Positions 22,101-34,575 of a stretch of 64,000 nt of DNA are shown one piece after another; positions within the stretch are counted from its first letter, which is position 1; every line of letters begins with the position of its first letter. A program made the translations under genes and the position numbers. Location of the stretch: the NCBI GenBank assembly GCA_027922465.2, contig BQMF02000475.1, forward strand, positions 62,001 through 126,000, in the 5' to 3' direction. The notes beneath the pieces were generated by a model, which worked only from the letters and a program-made list of their open reading frames with translations, had not been told where the DNA came from and ran no database searches. The DNA comes from Turritopsis dohrnii. Taxonomy: Eukaryota > Cnidaria > Hydrozoa > Anthoathecata > Oceaniidae.

Positions 22101-25100
22101 AAAATCTATCGCTCAACCTTTCGCCAGTATGACCGACATAGATGGTGTTATGTCTTTTACAGATGGCGGCGTACACAACGTTTCGTGATTTGCAGTTTCC
22201 TGAAGAACCATTGTCTCGTCGCCATGCTTGATCTGGGTGGCTTCTTTGATATTACCACACAACTCGAAACGTTGAAACCTGGCGTATTTATTAATTGAGA
22301 AAATAAAATCCCGCGAAAAATGCTGAATGTCTTCATACGCGAAAAATGTTATTTTTTAACTAAAATTTTCAAAACACATTGTCACACTACAAAAATATAG
22401 TAAGTAAGTATCGTTTGAAATAAACTTTTTAAAAAGTTTACCTATTTAACTGTATTTGGGTCTGTTACAAAAGTATTAGCATTTTTTGTCCATCCGACAC
22501 GATAACTGTTTTTTTCAATATTTTTTGACTATCATCCTTGTAGAAATCATATTTTGGAATTTTGTAAAGTCTATCCTAGTATACTTTTGAAAAACGTTTG
22601 CTTGATATTGTATCATAAACGTGCTGCTTTTTATATAGCCCTAAGTATCGATTTGTCCGTCCGACATAAAACAAGTATTTTTGTAACAGACCCATTTCTT
22701 GTTTGTATTTTGACCAACTTGTTTGTACTTTGACTTGTCTTCTTTTTGAATTATCAGAAAAGTGTTTTGAACTGCCTTATTCGCGAAAGTAAATTTTTTC
22801 GATTTTTTCGCTTCGCGAAAGTTTCTTCCTTTAAAGTAACTTTCCGTATCTCATCTTTCAGTTGGAGTTCGGGAAAGAATCTGCCAAATCAAGATTTGTA
22901 CAAAGAATGCGTCAGGTAGCTTATTGTCTGTAGAGATCTTAAACAAGTTTTCTTGAACTTTGCTATGATGTTTTTTTGTTCAGTGTAAATCAGCGTTATG
23001 GTCACACTTACTGGCTTTTTATCAAAAAGAGAGTGAACGCCTCGCTGAAGTGTATGGGATGACTTCAGATGTCGGAAATGTTGCAGGTAGGTTGCAAATA
23101 ATCTTTCAAATACTCAATGTGAACGGAAAACGTCTTTGAAAACAATTTTTTTAGATGAAGTGAAAAAACTCATCATTGAAGCAAACCGGCAACAACATCA
23201 GCAAACGCAACAACGGAAGCAAAGTACAGTGGATGCGTTTGCAGAAAATCTATCACGTGCTTTACATTCCAGAAGTCCTGAGCTAGGTGTAGATAAGAGT
23301 AAAGACTTGGAACAAATTGCGTATCAACAATCACCTTCATCTCTTCCCACCACCCCCACCATGCCTAGCCTTGAAAGCAAGCGGCAGCAAGACCTGTTAG
23401 CTAGAATAGATTTTTTAAACAATTTGAGGTATACTTCTTCCAAATTCGTGTGAAGCGACTGGATCCATCCTTCTGTTATAATCTATCTTTTTGTTTAGGA
23501 CTGTGTTGGAAATGAAGGAAATTAAAACCGACACTGGATATGCTAGGGCATGGACACGGTTGGCCCTGGAGAAGAAAGTTCTAGCAAGCGAACTGAGGAT
23601 TCTCCTAAGTAATAGAAAACTACTAAGGTAAGTAGACTAAGGTAAGTTGTCTTGAAATCAGTAGAACATGTTTGTTTTGTGTATTTTCCCCCATTAGGTC
23701 GCGTTACAAAGAATATGCATTTATTCGTACTGACGATGAGTTGGAGCAGTTTTTATTTCATCTATTGTCTCTGAATGCCGTGGACTTTTATTGCTTTACC
23801 AACGGTTACATGAGCACAAGTGAGCTTAGAATAAAACCCTCTTTAAATCTCTTTAAACTGATTGGATGATTGTTGCTATACTTTAAACTGATTGGATGAT
23901 TGTTGCTATACTTCTTTACTTCTAGTGACAACTTACAAAGTTCATATTGTTAACGGGAAAAGCATGGGTTCTGCATCGTCAGCAAATTGTTGGATTGATA
24001 TTACTGGCAACCTCGCCTCAACTGGAACGATTCTTGCACCAAAAGGAGCAGTAGAGTTTCGATTTCGAGTATGTTTATCATATTTCACGTGTCATCGTAT
24101 AGACAAACAATTCGGAATGTATGTGTTAATTTATGTGTTTGTTTAGCATAAGAATTTGGGGATTTTATCTGCGCTGAGAATTGGACATGATAACACTGGT
24201 AAGATATAATGATCTGTTATCCCAGTTTCTTGTGATCATTGTCTCTAATGCTCCTATTTTTCTTTTGTAAATAGGTATCTCTCCTGGTTGGTTTATCGAG
24301 TTTGTTGCTGTAATTAATGAAGTCACTGGAAGATTATATACGTATGTATTTTTTCTGTACAGCCAACCTTATTGAATTAAAATTAAAAGATTGTATATTA
24401 TGATGGCCTAGGTTTCAATGTGGTCGTTGGTTAGCCAAGGGCGAGGATGATGGAAGCACTGAAAGATTACTCATTGCAAAGGTGCTAAACCAAAAACACG
24501 TGACCGAGAGAAGACCGTCTACCGGTATTTTCATAACTCATTGTTACTGCTTCAATATTTAAATTGTTTTTTTTTTCTGCTAATTGTTCTTCCTTGTAGC
24601 TTTACGTCTTGGAATTTCTGACCGTCCACCCCCTGAACCAACGAATTCACCGCGTCGAATGTCTCTATTCACCAAAAAAAGTATGTCTTTGTAATGTTCG
24701 TTGAAACTTCTCCTTCTAAATGTTTCAACAAGGAGTGTTCTTTTATAGTGAATTCAGCAGACATCCAAGAAAAAATTGCGGACGCCGTCAATAATATCGT
24801 CAAATTCTTTTATAAAGACAGTGACGTACGTTACCTGATTTGTTTTTATTATTGCGTGTTCTGTTACATGTACCCTTTTTCTTTCATTGTTGAATAAACG
24901 TTAAATGACGTTAAATGACGTTTTACTTGCTGATAGTAGTGTTGCTTTATCTGACTTGTTGATTATTTTAAAGCGTAAAAAAATATTCGTGAACCATGCA
25001 GGAGGGCAGGGCACTTATTGGAAAAAATACTCTTATCACGGGGCGCTAATTCTATCTTTTAAAAATCTGAAGCACAAGACATAATTGGTTGAAATTTTGT

Positions 25101-25862
25101 CGTTTCAGCATTGTGTTTCAGCCTTGTGTTGCTTATTAAAACATGTAAAATAAAGAGTGTTTAATCACGTATGCAGACTAGCCTGATTTCCGGTTCATAT
25201 TTATGTTTGCTTGTTACTAGGACAACCTGACATATCTTTTGTGTGGGGAAGGCGGGTTTTGTCAAGCGTTGGAAATGGCTTTTCAATATGGCTTCAAGTC
25301 CAATCGGATTTTCGGCAAGAAACTGTTTGTATGGGATTACATAGGTAGGATTTTCTTTTTGTTACATTCAAATCGTTCAAGTTCAGCATCTTTGCATGCT
25401 TGTTACTTTTTAGAGAGAGTACACGAAGATTTCGTGAGCGCGTATCATGATGTTGTTTCCAGTCAACAGTTGAATCTACAATCTTCATTTTGTACGACCG
25501 TGCAAACGATAAATACAAGCAGTGTCGCTCTGTCTGTCGGCAAAAATCAAAAATTCCAGCTGTTCATTTGTTTTGGATTGAGGTAAACATTTGTTATGGT
25601 GTTTGTGTATGATCGACTGTCATGGTGTGATGGTGTTTGTGTATGATCGACTGTCATGGTGTTAACTGATTTTATTCATTTCAGAGATCACAATTTACAG
25701 AGCTGGTTTCGGCTTCTCCAAGCATCGCCTATCACATTGCAAATGTTCGAATCAAACTCGTTTTTTCGAGATGAAAGTTTGCTAAATTTTCTTGTCGATG
25801 TTCTGGAAGCTTTGGCCGAGTTTACCATCCAACTTGATAAATCCATCACCAGAGGAATATAA
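13146..25862 (+). CDS. DENND5: DENN domain-containing protein 5 (Rab GEF), 25 coding exons
   Basis: Exchange factor for Rab GTPases of the Rab6/Rab39 trafficking group; acts on Golgi and endosome membranes in the known family. Exons: 13146-13266, 17320-17429, 17510-18167, 18248-18435, 18523-19525, 19605-19685, 19770-19830, 19913-19994, 20118-20159, 20266-20388, 20454-20606, 22862-22915, 22984-23086, 23155-23428, 23499-23627, 23698-23819, 23926-24068, 24147-24198, 24275-24341, 24412-24524, 24600-24680, 24749-24825, 25221-25344, 25414-25582, 25685-25862. All junctions are GT-AG and keep frame: 4,308 nt, 1,435 aa (human DENND5A about 1,290). Order: tripartite DENN ([12 protein letters not shown] near 18; [31 protein letters not shown] near 620), RUN1 (about 800-1100, [19 protein letters not shown]), PLAT (about 1100-1220), RUN2 (about 1255-1430). 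Extra length sits in a Ser/Pro-rich linker in exon 5 and a Gln-rich stretch in exon 14. Exons 6-7 are the least certain. There is one gene, so it is not assigned to DENND5A or B. Confidence 0.95.
13331..15163. mobile_element. TIR element in DENND5 intron 1
   Basis: Left terminus TGTGACTGTCCATGGG (13331) and right terminus CCCATGGACGGTCACA (ending 15163) belong to 30-bp TIRs with one mismatch, flanked by TA on both sides. Both ends are packed with TACCGGTAA-type palindromes (13375-13520 and 14970-15130). A minus-strand frame at 14557-14345 has no domain I recognise, so the element looks non-autonomous. It is inserted 64 bp after the exon 1 donor. Confidence 0.85.
15197..16590. mobile_element. 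Degenerate pogo-like TIR element in DENND5 intron 1
   Basis: Left end TGGGGGTAATTACGGAAC and right end GTCCTATAATTACCCCA are imperfect inverses. The same motif recurs inside (GGGTAAATACGGGACAC near 15344, CCCATAATTACCCCATTG near 16282, GGGGTAATTACGGGACAG near 16319, CCCATAATTACCCC near 16547). This fits repeated subterminal transposase sites. No transposase frame is recognisable, and the boundaries are approximate. Confidence 0.5.
16604..17010 (+). repeat. R1 dispersed repeat, copy 3
   Basis: Starts at CCCGGGTAAAACTT and repeats the landmarks of 1240-1800: CCCATGTTGTAGAGCTTGA, ACTGATCAAAAAATGTATGG, GAGATGCAATGCAATAG. It lies in DENND5 intron 1 just after the pogo-like element. Confidence 0.72.
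20871..21770. mobile_element. MITE with TIRs inside the Penelope-like element
   Basis: AGGCTGGTTCTCACTAG at 20871 is inverted as CTAGTGAGAACCAGCCT at 21770. The TIR continues into repeats of CGTCGTAA and CTTACGA. A 67-codon frame at 21228-21431 shows no domain. The target duplication is unclear (TTA against TTC). Confidence 0.8.
21910..22200 (-). pseudogene. GIY-YIG endonuclease remnant of the intronic Penelope-like element
   Basis: The minus-strand frame reads [20 protein letters not shown], then [18 protein letters not shown] and [11 protein letters not shown]. This is a clear GIY-YIG core (VVYAAIC...[11 protein letters not shown]) with the family's RFxxH helix. Upstream RT sequence is absent. 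Confidence 0.85.
23851..23910. repeat. Tandem 30-bp duplication in DENND5 intron 16
   Basis: Two exact copies of a 30-mer beginning CTTTAAACTGATTGG (23851-23880 and 23881-23910), just upstream of the acceptor of exon 17. Exactness suggests a young or polymorphic duplication. Confidence 0.9.
25590..25665. repeat. Tandem duplication in DENND5 intron 24
   Basis: TATGGTGTTTGTGTATGATC...GACTGTCATGGTGT occurs twice with a period of about 34-36 bp between the donor of exon 24 and the acceptor of exon 25. Confidence 0.8.
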
Positions 25863-28445
25863 CGCATCTACTTCATACTTTACATTTTCTCGACATTTTT
25901 GAATCGACTTCTTTTTTGTTGTACAGAACGTCTAGTATTATAAGAAAGATTAATTTTTGCTACAGATGTTGTTCTTGGTTTCCGTTGATTGTTTCGTTTT
26001 TATAGTCGTTGTTTAACGTTCGAGTTAACGTTGTATCGAATCCTGACTCCCCATGATGACAATTTTCGTTGAGCAAAATGTGTTTTTGACAAAGTCGTCT
26101 TATAGAAGATTCTGTCACTAAAAATATCTTTGAACGGAATCGACAGAGCTATCACCTGTTATGTTTACATGCTGATTCGAAGAGAAACTCATTTCGTTTG
26201 ATTTTTATTTCGGTCTTTTTAAACAAAGTTAAATTTCACTGCGGGTATACAAACCACATGTAAACAAAACCAAGTGAATGCTACTGCGCATGCTTAAAAA
26301 ATTGCAGGCTCACTTCACTTCGAGCGAAATGATAGTCTCGTGTAAACTGCCCCAAGGTGAGCGTGGTTCACAAAGCAAACAGTACATCAAAAATCTGCAG
26401 CTTTTAAAGTCCATCAACGCGCAGAGACATTAAAAAAATTTCGCGCGTAGATGGACACCTTAACGCAAATAACTATCGCCAAAATTTTGGGGGTTTTTTT
26501 TGAAAAAATTTCAATAATCCAAGAAATGCCGATGATTCCTAACAAAAAATCTATTGTGTTAGGGAAGTGCATTTAAGACATTTTTATATATCATGAAAAT
26601 GTTGGATAAAACGATGCTGTTGAGTCAAATATGGTAAAAAAAAAACAACATGGGGAGAAAAAAAGTAATTATCTGCAAGAAGAAGCTTTAGCCGAGGAAG
26701 TACGAAAAGAGTATCCATGCTTATATGATAAGTCAGAAGAGCGAGAGGTACATGGCTAGAAACACTTGGAGCGCAGTTGATAAAAACCATCTTGCTGAAA
26801 ATGGTCCTTTTTTATTTTTTTTGATGTCCCATGTCGACAGTCACAAACTAAGTATTTATATGTGACTTACGTTTCAAAACATTTTAATAAAATTCAATGG
26901 ACACGTTTGCGATTAGTGCGACAGACATACTGGTGCCGGCGACAATTTTTATATCTATTTTTGTTTGTCATAAACGCTTTGGTGAAGCTTTGGTGGACAC
27001 TCAGCTTAATTTTCCTCTGCACCTGACAGTTCAAGTAAAGATATTCTAATGAATAGTCTGGAACCAGTCTCGTCTGCGGTCGTCACATGTGAAAGAGTCT
27101 CAAAGGTTGACATGTAAGTAGTTCTCCCCAGAACTATGGAAGTTTCATTCTGTCTCGACCAAGTGTACAGAGTCACACACCATTTTCAAACAATGTAAGT
27201 TCCAAAAGATTATTACGAATCAACAGTGTCAATAATAAACAGACAGACAGTTAGAATGATAAGACCGTTAAGTCAACAATGAGATTCATGTTATCAAGTA
27301 TAACTTCGTAAAATAACATTAGCCCACGGTAATTACTTCGATTTCTCACTAAAACGTTTGTAAGTGCTACTCATATTTGTATCGGAGATTTGTTTGACGA
27401 CAAACCGTCATAAAAGAGAATTATGATCAAAGCGGAATGGGATTATCTTCTCTATACGTAAAAACAACAGTTTCGTCAATCGTTAATTTCTCCTACATGT
27501 TTCAACATGGTTGAATTACAACAGTTTTTTTTTATAAGTAATATCGGAAACGGACCAAGAACATATGCAAAAAAACTATTTCATTTTTTCAAATGCATAT
27601 GCCTCTTGGAACGTTCAGCGCATTTCCATAAATTAAACATAAACTTTTTTTAATCTTTAATGAAAAATGAAATGTTCACAAGGAAATAGAGCGTGTACCA
27701 TACATTCTCGATACTTTCATAAATATTTCAGTTTCTTTGAGCATTACTAAGCACACTGCTGGCACAAAATTTGTTACTAGTAAGGAATGAACCTTTAAAC
27801 TTAAATAAATCTTAAAATATATACAATAAAAACTTAGACTAAAATATCCCTTAAAAAGATAAAGTTAGATCAAATCCAAGGTAAACACTATTCACCATGA
27901 GCACATATTAATTCCATCTCCCTTAATAGCGAACATGCAAAATATGAAGACATGATCTAAGAAAAGGTGAATGTAAACACGAAAATCTCATATATATATA
28001 AATGTGCGTGAACATTTTATCATTTTACAATAATAGAACTTCCCAAATAGGGACTGAGCATAAAATTGATGACGCTTTTGAATAGATATATTTTACATTG
28101 AACGTTTGGCAAATGCAAACAATAATTTGTGAAGATGATGAATGCACTGTGTTGTTCATAAACCTTTTAAGGTGATCAATTTCCAATTCATGATTCATAG
28201 TGAAAAACATGTATAATCATTCAACTGCAACAAGTATCGTGAAAACATTAAATTTTCATGAAAAGAACTGATGAAATAAAGTTGAAATTGTCATCATCAC
28301 ATTAGAAGGTTTCATTATGATATTAGACCAAAACATTACTCTAGTTTTTATAAAACAAAATATATTTACAGAACACTACACAAACACACTGAGCACTGTA
28401 AATCTAACTACACTAGCAGACACTTAAATAAAACAAGAAAAACAT
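25863..28445. other. Convergent intergenic region with both 3' UTRs
   Basis: Lies between the DENND5 stop and the MYLIP stop. An AATAAA at 26886-26891 could serve DENND5. I see no gene, no clear TIR element and no strong repeat here. Confidence 0.5.
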
Positions 28446-30273
28446 TCATGTACTTGAAAAAAATACTCTTTGTGCGTACGTTATCTGCATTCGACACAAC
28501 GGACACTCTCGACACATAGTAGCACAATTAACACAGCACACAACATGTCCACAAGGACAAAATGCTGTTGATACCTTAGCATCCATACATACTTGACACA
28601 TTTGGTTTTCAATAAGGTTATTAACAGTTTCTCGTAGTTCATCAACAGATAATGAACTAAACTCCTTCTCCTTGTTTTGCTTTTGAAGGTCAACTTGCGA
28701 GTCATCTTTTGATTCTGTAACAAAGTACTCCATGTCATTTTTTGCTTGCAGATCTTGAGATGGGTTGTAATCATGTCCTTCATCTATTTTACTTAAACTA
28801 TAAACACTTTTCCTATTAAAATTCCTTTCACTATGATAAAATGCAGACTGTCGTTTTTTATCAGGGGCATTTAGTATAGACCAAGCATGGTCATATGCTT
28901 GCCGTCTAGTTCGAACAACATCAAATAAAAACATTTTCCCTTCTGCTGGATGAGATTGGAAGATGGACATAATTCTTCTTATTGAACTTTGAGAACATTT
29001 TTCAACAACTGACTTTTTTACGGTGTTACATTGGAAGAATGAATGAAACTCTGTAAAAGTACGAAAAAGATGAATTGCAGCATGATTCTTTTTAAGCTGA
29101 AAACTTGAATGGCTGTGTTCACTTCTTGCATTTCCATGAACAATCGTAAATTTTCTGCCTTTGTACGAAACAGTTGAAATCTCATCATAAGGTATGCTAA
29201 AATGGTGATAAAGGAAATATATATAATATATACAGATATTTTCACTTAAAAATTTAAAATCTTTAGATTTCCACAATAATTATGATTAGTTTTTCATTTA
29301 TTAAAACATATTACCATCACAACATGATCTGCTTACAAAACAATTTGATTGAGGAATAAGCAGGAAAGAGAAAAAATAATAAACTTACAAAGAGACATCA
29401 TTGGATTTTTCAGTCTGATGAACGCGTAATCCATCATGTCGAACAGTTAAGACAAGCTCTTCCTGTTTTTCCCCAACTGATTGCACCACAAAAGATTCAA
29501 CACCGTAAACATCAAGGTTTGAAACAATAGTCAAAAATTGAATCTTCACCTCTGATGGAGAGAGTGTATCCAATTTAAGATGTTCTGTTTCTACCATTTG
29601 CTGAAATTCATCAGACCAGTTTTGATTAGATGGTATCATTGATGAATAATCTGGTAGAGATTCAGCATCAAAGTCACCATATTCAACTTGGGCCATGTGA
29701 GCAACAAGCTTCATATAAACATGTTCTTCTAATTTATCAACATTAATTTTTCCACTATCCAGTTGTTGAACCAAAGAAGAATAGAATAAATCCCTATAAC
29801 AAAATATTAAAAAAAATGAATGAAAAAACAGCAAGTCCATTACACTTTGATAAACAACAACACCAGAAAATTATGAAAAAAATAAATCTTGTGATTAAAA
29901 ACAAACCTTGTAATTGGCTGCTGAAGTTCTTGGACTTTAACATAAAATTTGATATCAAGTTGAATTCTATAAGGAGCTTTACCATGCAACTGTTGAGAAA
30001 GTTTATTTCGTAAATTTATCCACGTTTCAAGGCCAGTAGAAGGGTTTGTGTGCCGTAGTCCAAAATAATCTTTCTCAACAAGATGAATTCTTGATGACAC
30101 CTAGCAAAAATCATTCACTCATAAATCCAAGTGACATTTTGCTAGAAAAGTATTTATATTATTACATGGAAAATAATGCAACTTACCATTTCTAAACAGT
30201 CCAGCCCTCTGCTTCCTTTGGGCAACATAAGTTCATGGATTGTTCCATTCGGCTCAAATACAAAGCACCACAT
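28446..30273 (-). CDS. MYLIP: E3 ubiquitin ligase MYLIP/IDOL (FERM-RING), 4 exons
   Basis: FERM-domain RING E3 ligase; in vertebrates it ubiquitinates lipoprotein receptors and myosin regulatory light chain at the membrane. Coding exons on the minus strand: 30273-30187, 30100-29907, 29793-29389, 29196-28446; 1,437 nt, 478 aa (human 445). All junctions are GT-AG and in phase. The N-terminal FERM ubiquitin-like lobe has EKDYFGLRH and ETWINLRNKLSQQL. The middle lobe follows (YMKLVAHMAQVEYGDF), then the PH-like lobe (IPYDEISTVSYKGRKFTIV). The RING near residues 428-464 keeps all eight ligands in CxxC...CxCGHxxCCxxC...CPLC. A charged, Ser-rich spacer separates FERM and RING. ATG 30273 is chosen because MWCFVFEPNG matches the family start. 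The fold and RING are intact, so it is probably functional. Confidence 0.95.
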
Positions 30274-31944
30274 CTTGTGTGTTCTGGTTTTCCTTTCGTT
30301 GTTATTGTCATGTGTTTGGTTCATAAAGTGTTTGGGGGAGATTTAGATGGTTTGTTGACTTGTTCCGCTTGAGAGATTAGAGAAAAGGGAAAGATTTAAA
30401 TCGAAATTACTGTTTTTATGATGCTATTATTCGATCAATAATTTATCATTAACCGGGGGTTATAAGTAAAATAAAAATGTACAATATATTCATGATTCGA
30501 ACAAAAAATCAAAGATTTGCTATCTAACACTAACAAATAAAAAGTTATACATTCTATAGTTAGCTTGTTGTAGAGTTACTTTCACAACTATTTTTTTATA
30601 ATTTTATTTTGACTTTACATACACCCAGAATGGAAGTAAAGCTAAATTCTATTATTATAAGCCTCGCTGTCCCACGCAATAGAAAATCTATCTCCACAAG
30701 CCAGGCGTCTCATTCACATTTTTCAATTCATGATAAAATATTGAAGAACTTATTAATATGAATAGGAGAATTTATTAATATTTTCTAAATAAACAAGAAC
30801 ATATGCTGTTAGAAGAGTGGAAAAACTCGTTCTTTTTCTACTCGCGACATTTAAAAAAGAAACAAGTAAGATTTTCACGACGTCATCATTCGATGACACC
30901 ATTATTATGATTTCCCTGGTAAAAAATTTTCACGTTATTTCGAAAAAGAGGTCTAAAAAATGGCCAAGAGTCTTATAAACCATAAAACTGATCAAAAAAT
31001 AAAAACGTATCTATTCGTTAAAAGGGGTTGTTTATATGGAGAATTTTCATCCGGGGTTGAAATTTCATCTCGGTACGTAACCGGGCTGGAAAATATAAGA
31101 GCGTTGTTTATATTTTATTTATGGATACGTTCAGCCCCCGGCAAAATGAAGATAAATGTTATGAAACATAACATAAATACATTACAGTCAAAACATTCTG
31201 ACGAATTTCTCTAAAAATTTTTTTTGTAATTTGTATACTTTTTTTATAAGATCTTTTTCAAATTTTATGTATTTTTAGGTTGCATTTTCTGCATAAGATG
31301 ATAACTTAGGTGATCTAAAATATTTTATCTCATATTCGGATAGTATCCATGGCTTTCCTTATTTTTTCGTTCTTTTTAAGCTGCGTTTCTACAAGAAAAA
31401 ATCAGTCGAAAAAGAAATTTCTACTAGAAACACGCCATACCCATGGGTTGCTATGGCAATTTCGTTTCGACTCGAAAACTTCAGCATGATCGAACAAGTT
31501 GAAAATTTTCAACTTTTTCTGTGTTTTTCTGTGTTTTTTGAAAAATCACAAAGAGACATTCAAGTTGCTCTAAGTATGCTGACTTGCGCATTTTTTAAAG
31601 ATCAACATCAAAACAAGATGGCGACGGGTAGAGATGAGTACGGTGTATCTCAAAGTAACGCACAATCGTTCTTGAACTGAAATACACTCCCGTCTTAAGG
31701 TGGTAGCAGGGGAAAAAATAGCCGTTTTTCAAAAAAAATTTAAAAATGGGTATAGTACATCTTTGAAATCCTTATTCTATCTACTTTCATTTAGCATAAG
31801 TCTCTATGATGATAAGAATCATTATTCTGCATATATTCCCCATTGAATAAGCATGGGTATTGATTATTGTACCTTAGCAACGCCCTTAGCAACGCATTTC
31901 CTTGAATATCTAAAAAACTAGAAGGGTTAGGGCCTTCAAATTTT
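30274..31944. other. MYLIP upstream region with repeat remnants
   Basis: Contains the MYLIP promoter side. At 31022-31145 is a piece of the MITE family at 44030-44303 (GGGGTTGTTTATATGGAG, CATCTCGG, ACCGGGCTGG). The frame at 31453-31680 lies in sequence resembling 44390-44735 (GCGTTTC.ACAAGAAAA) and is probably repeat. The rest is unassigned. Confidence 0.45.
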
Positions 31945-34575
31945 TTGTGTTTTAACCCGGGGCGTTATTATTTCTCTTTTACGCATTTAACAAAGTTAAG
32001 AGACGATATTAAATCACGTGATAGCCATATGGAACATATCTGGATTGAAGTAGAGGGCAAGAATCGCTATAGCAAAGTTCTGATATGTGCAGTCTATCAA
32101 CCAAATTTTGACACTGATAGTGTAACTGAATGGCTTGACCGTTTTGAATCTATCATTAACCACGTGTCCAGTATTTGGGATGGCATAATTGTCATAGCAG
32201 GGGATTTCAACATAGATATGTTAAAACCTGACTCATCAATTACCCAAAGATACCAGCAGGTACTGGACTGTTACAATCTGACTCAAGTGATTAATAAACC
32301 GACTAGGCATGGATTAACTTTAATCGACCACATTGTGACGAACTACCCGTCCAAAGTAAAAGCCAAGAACGTTTTACCGTGTACCGAAATTAGTGACCAC
32401 GACGGCCCTTATATTTGCATAAACGCCAAAATCGATCGTTACCAACCGAGATACAAGCACATTCGAAACTTCAAAAACTTTGACCTAAAGAAATACTGTA
32501 ATGACTTCGAACAACTTCCACTTAACATCGTATATGGTTTTGATGACCCAAATGAAAAACTCCAGGTTATGAATGATATCATTCTCCAGTGCATCAATCA
32601 ACATGCTCCTCTTACACGTTGCAAAATAACCAGACCACCCGCCCCATGGATGCATGACCTTCAAATCAACGACCTACAACACAAACGAGATACACTTCGA
32701 AAAAAGGCTCACCAAACACAAAGCATTGAAGATTGGCAACTATTCCGAAATATTCGCAATCATCTCAAAACTAAAATTAAAGAAGCGAAGCGGTCCTTCT
32801 ACAGAAAAGCCTTATCAACGCGCAGACCTAAAGATGTTTGGACTATCATCAACCGCATCTTGAAACCAAATAATAAAGTAATAGATCACAATGTAGAAGA
32901 GCTAAACAAGCACTACAATACTGTTGCAGCAAAACTCACAAATACAAAACCCAAAACCAGTGAAGATCTCCATTTATTCATCGATGCCCTGAAAAACAGC
33001 GATGCTGCACACTTTCGTCTCAAGAAAACAACCTACTACGAAGTTAGGACAGCCTTCAACAAGATCAGAAATGACTGCTCCACAGGATATGATAACATCC
33101 CCATAAACCTCCTTAAACCTGTAGGCAACAAAATCATATCACCTCTAACCCACATTATCAATGGCTTCATTGAACATAATACATTTCCTTAAGACTGGAA
33201 AGTTGCAAAAATCTGTCCCATACCAAAAGTCGAATCACCTTCCCAAGCTTCTGATTATCGCCCCATATCAATTCTTCCCGTCCTATTTAAAGTTTTCGAA
33301 AGAGTCGTTCTTCACCAATTAGTTGACCATATTGAAAATCTATACCAATCAACACAACATGGCTTTCGGAAATCTAGATCGACCATTACCTGTTTAATGA
33401 TGCTAAGAGACGAAATACTAAAAGCAATGGATAGAGGAGAAGTCACAATCGCAGTGTTTGCTGATTATTCCAAAGCTTTCGACACGATTGATTACAAGAC
33501 CCTTCTCTCTAAATTACACCAGCTAAATTTCTCTAAACCATTTCTACATTGGATGACAGAATACCTTACCAACCGTCCACACTATGTACAAGTCGATGAT
33601 AAATCATCAACCTTACTAACAAGTCGTTTTGGAATCCCACAAGGCTCAATTCTTGGCCCTACTCTATTTAATCTTTATGTGATCGACATGCCCAAATATC
33701 TTCAAACGTCCGATTCCCTTCAATATGCCGATGACACTACCCTTTACGGACATTGCAAACCAGCCAACCTAACCCATAAAGCTACGGAACTAACCTCTGA
33801 TCTCATGAATCTAAAAAGTTGGTCAAATGCTTCAAACTTGGTCTTCAATAACAATAAAACCAAAACGATGGTATTTAGCACCAAAAAACTATCACGTCTG
33901 CACCATCTCAACACAAAAAACATGATTACATGTGATGGCCAAGAACTTACATCAACAACAAGTCTAAAAGTTCTTGGTGTCACCTTCAATAAACACCTAG
34001 AATGGAAAGAACACATAAACAACATCATCCGTAGCTGTTACGCCACATTGAAATTGCTAAGGTTGCTAAAACGACTGGTGCCCTACAAATTAAAGAACCA
34101 ACTAGTAAACGCACTAATCCTATCTAAACTTGATTATGGGAATTCCATCTACATCGGCACGACACCTCTTTATCTAATCAAACGACTGCAAAAAGTTCTA
34201 AACGCTGCTGCTGGTTTTGTATTCGGTAGATATGGAACTATTGATGATGTTACCAAACTATCTTGGTTACCAATTCTAGAAAGATACGAATATGCTATTG
34301 CCATGCTCACATTCAAGTCCCTCAATGACCCAAACATTCCCTGTAACATCAAGGTCGCAAAGAAAAATGACGTTCGCTCACTACGTAATAATAGCAGCCG
34401 CACCGGAGTACTACTGAAAAGCACCGATAAAGCGAAAACCTTCCAGTATGAAGCTACCTCGATTTTCAACACTCTACCGAAGCCATTAAGGGAATGTTCA
34501 AGTTTATCCACGTTCAGAAACACACTGAAAGCTTACTTGTTAGACAAGGCTGTTGCCAGAACTTCATTTACTTAA
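31945..34575 (+). pseudogene. CR1-like non-LTR retrotransposon, family A (EN-RT)
   Basis: A single ORF2-type protein whose known role is target-primed reverse transcription. The endonuclease part has VIAGDFNIDML, LIDHIVTN and EISDHDGPY. The RT follows: ASDYRPISILPVLFKVFERV, FADYSKAFDTIDYKTLL, GIPQGSILGP, the catalytic QYADDTTLY and KVLGVTFNKHLEW. An in-frame TAA at 33190 (after HNTFP) splits an otherwise continuous frame running to 34575, and the first half of the endonuclease is missing. That is one nonsense change plus 5' truncation, so it is recent but inactive. The fragment at 1-990 belongs to the same family. Confidence 0.92.

Larger units (their letters stand above)
20715..22298 (-). 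mobile_element. Penelope-like element with 14-bp target duplication
   Basis: Both sides carry the same 14-mer GAAAATAAAATCCC (20701-20714 and 22299-22312), which fixes the insertion. The two ends are inverted copies of a sequence of about 37 bp that includes AATAAATACGCCAGG and TTTCAACGTTTCGA (about 20741-20778 against 22262-22298). Inverted terminal arrangements are known in Penelope-like elements. The body holds a GIY-YIG remnant on the minus strand and a later MITE (20871-21770). The reverse transcriptase is missing. Confidence 0.8.
20648..22837. mobile_element. Outer TIR element in DENND5 intron 11
   Basis: ACTTTAAAGGAAGAAATTTT (20648) is inverted at the other end as AAAGTTTCTTCCTTTAAAGT (22818-22837). 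The inside is rich in CGCGAAA motifs (20663, 22314, 22786). TAA may be the target duplication if the TIR begins at CTTTAAAGG. It was about 600 bp before a Penelope-like element landed in it. No coding capacity of its own. Confidence 0.75.

Noticed and set aside
25239..25586. 115-codon frame read straight through
   Set aside because: It reads through a DENND5 intron (25345-25413); the coding exons are 25221-25344 and 25414-25582.
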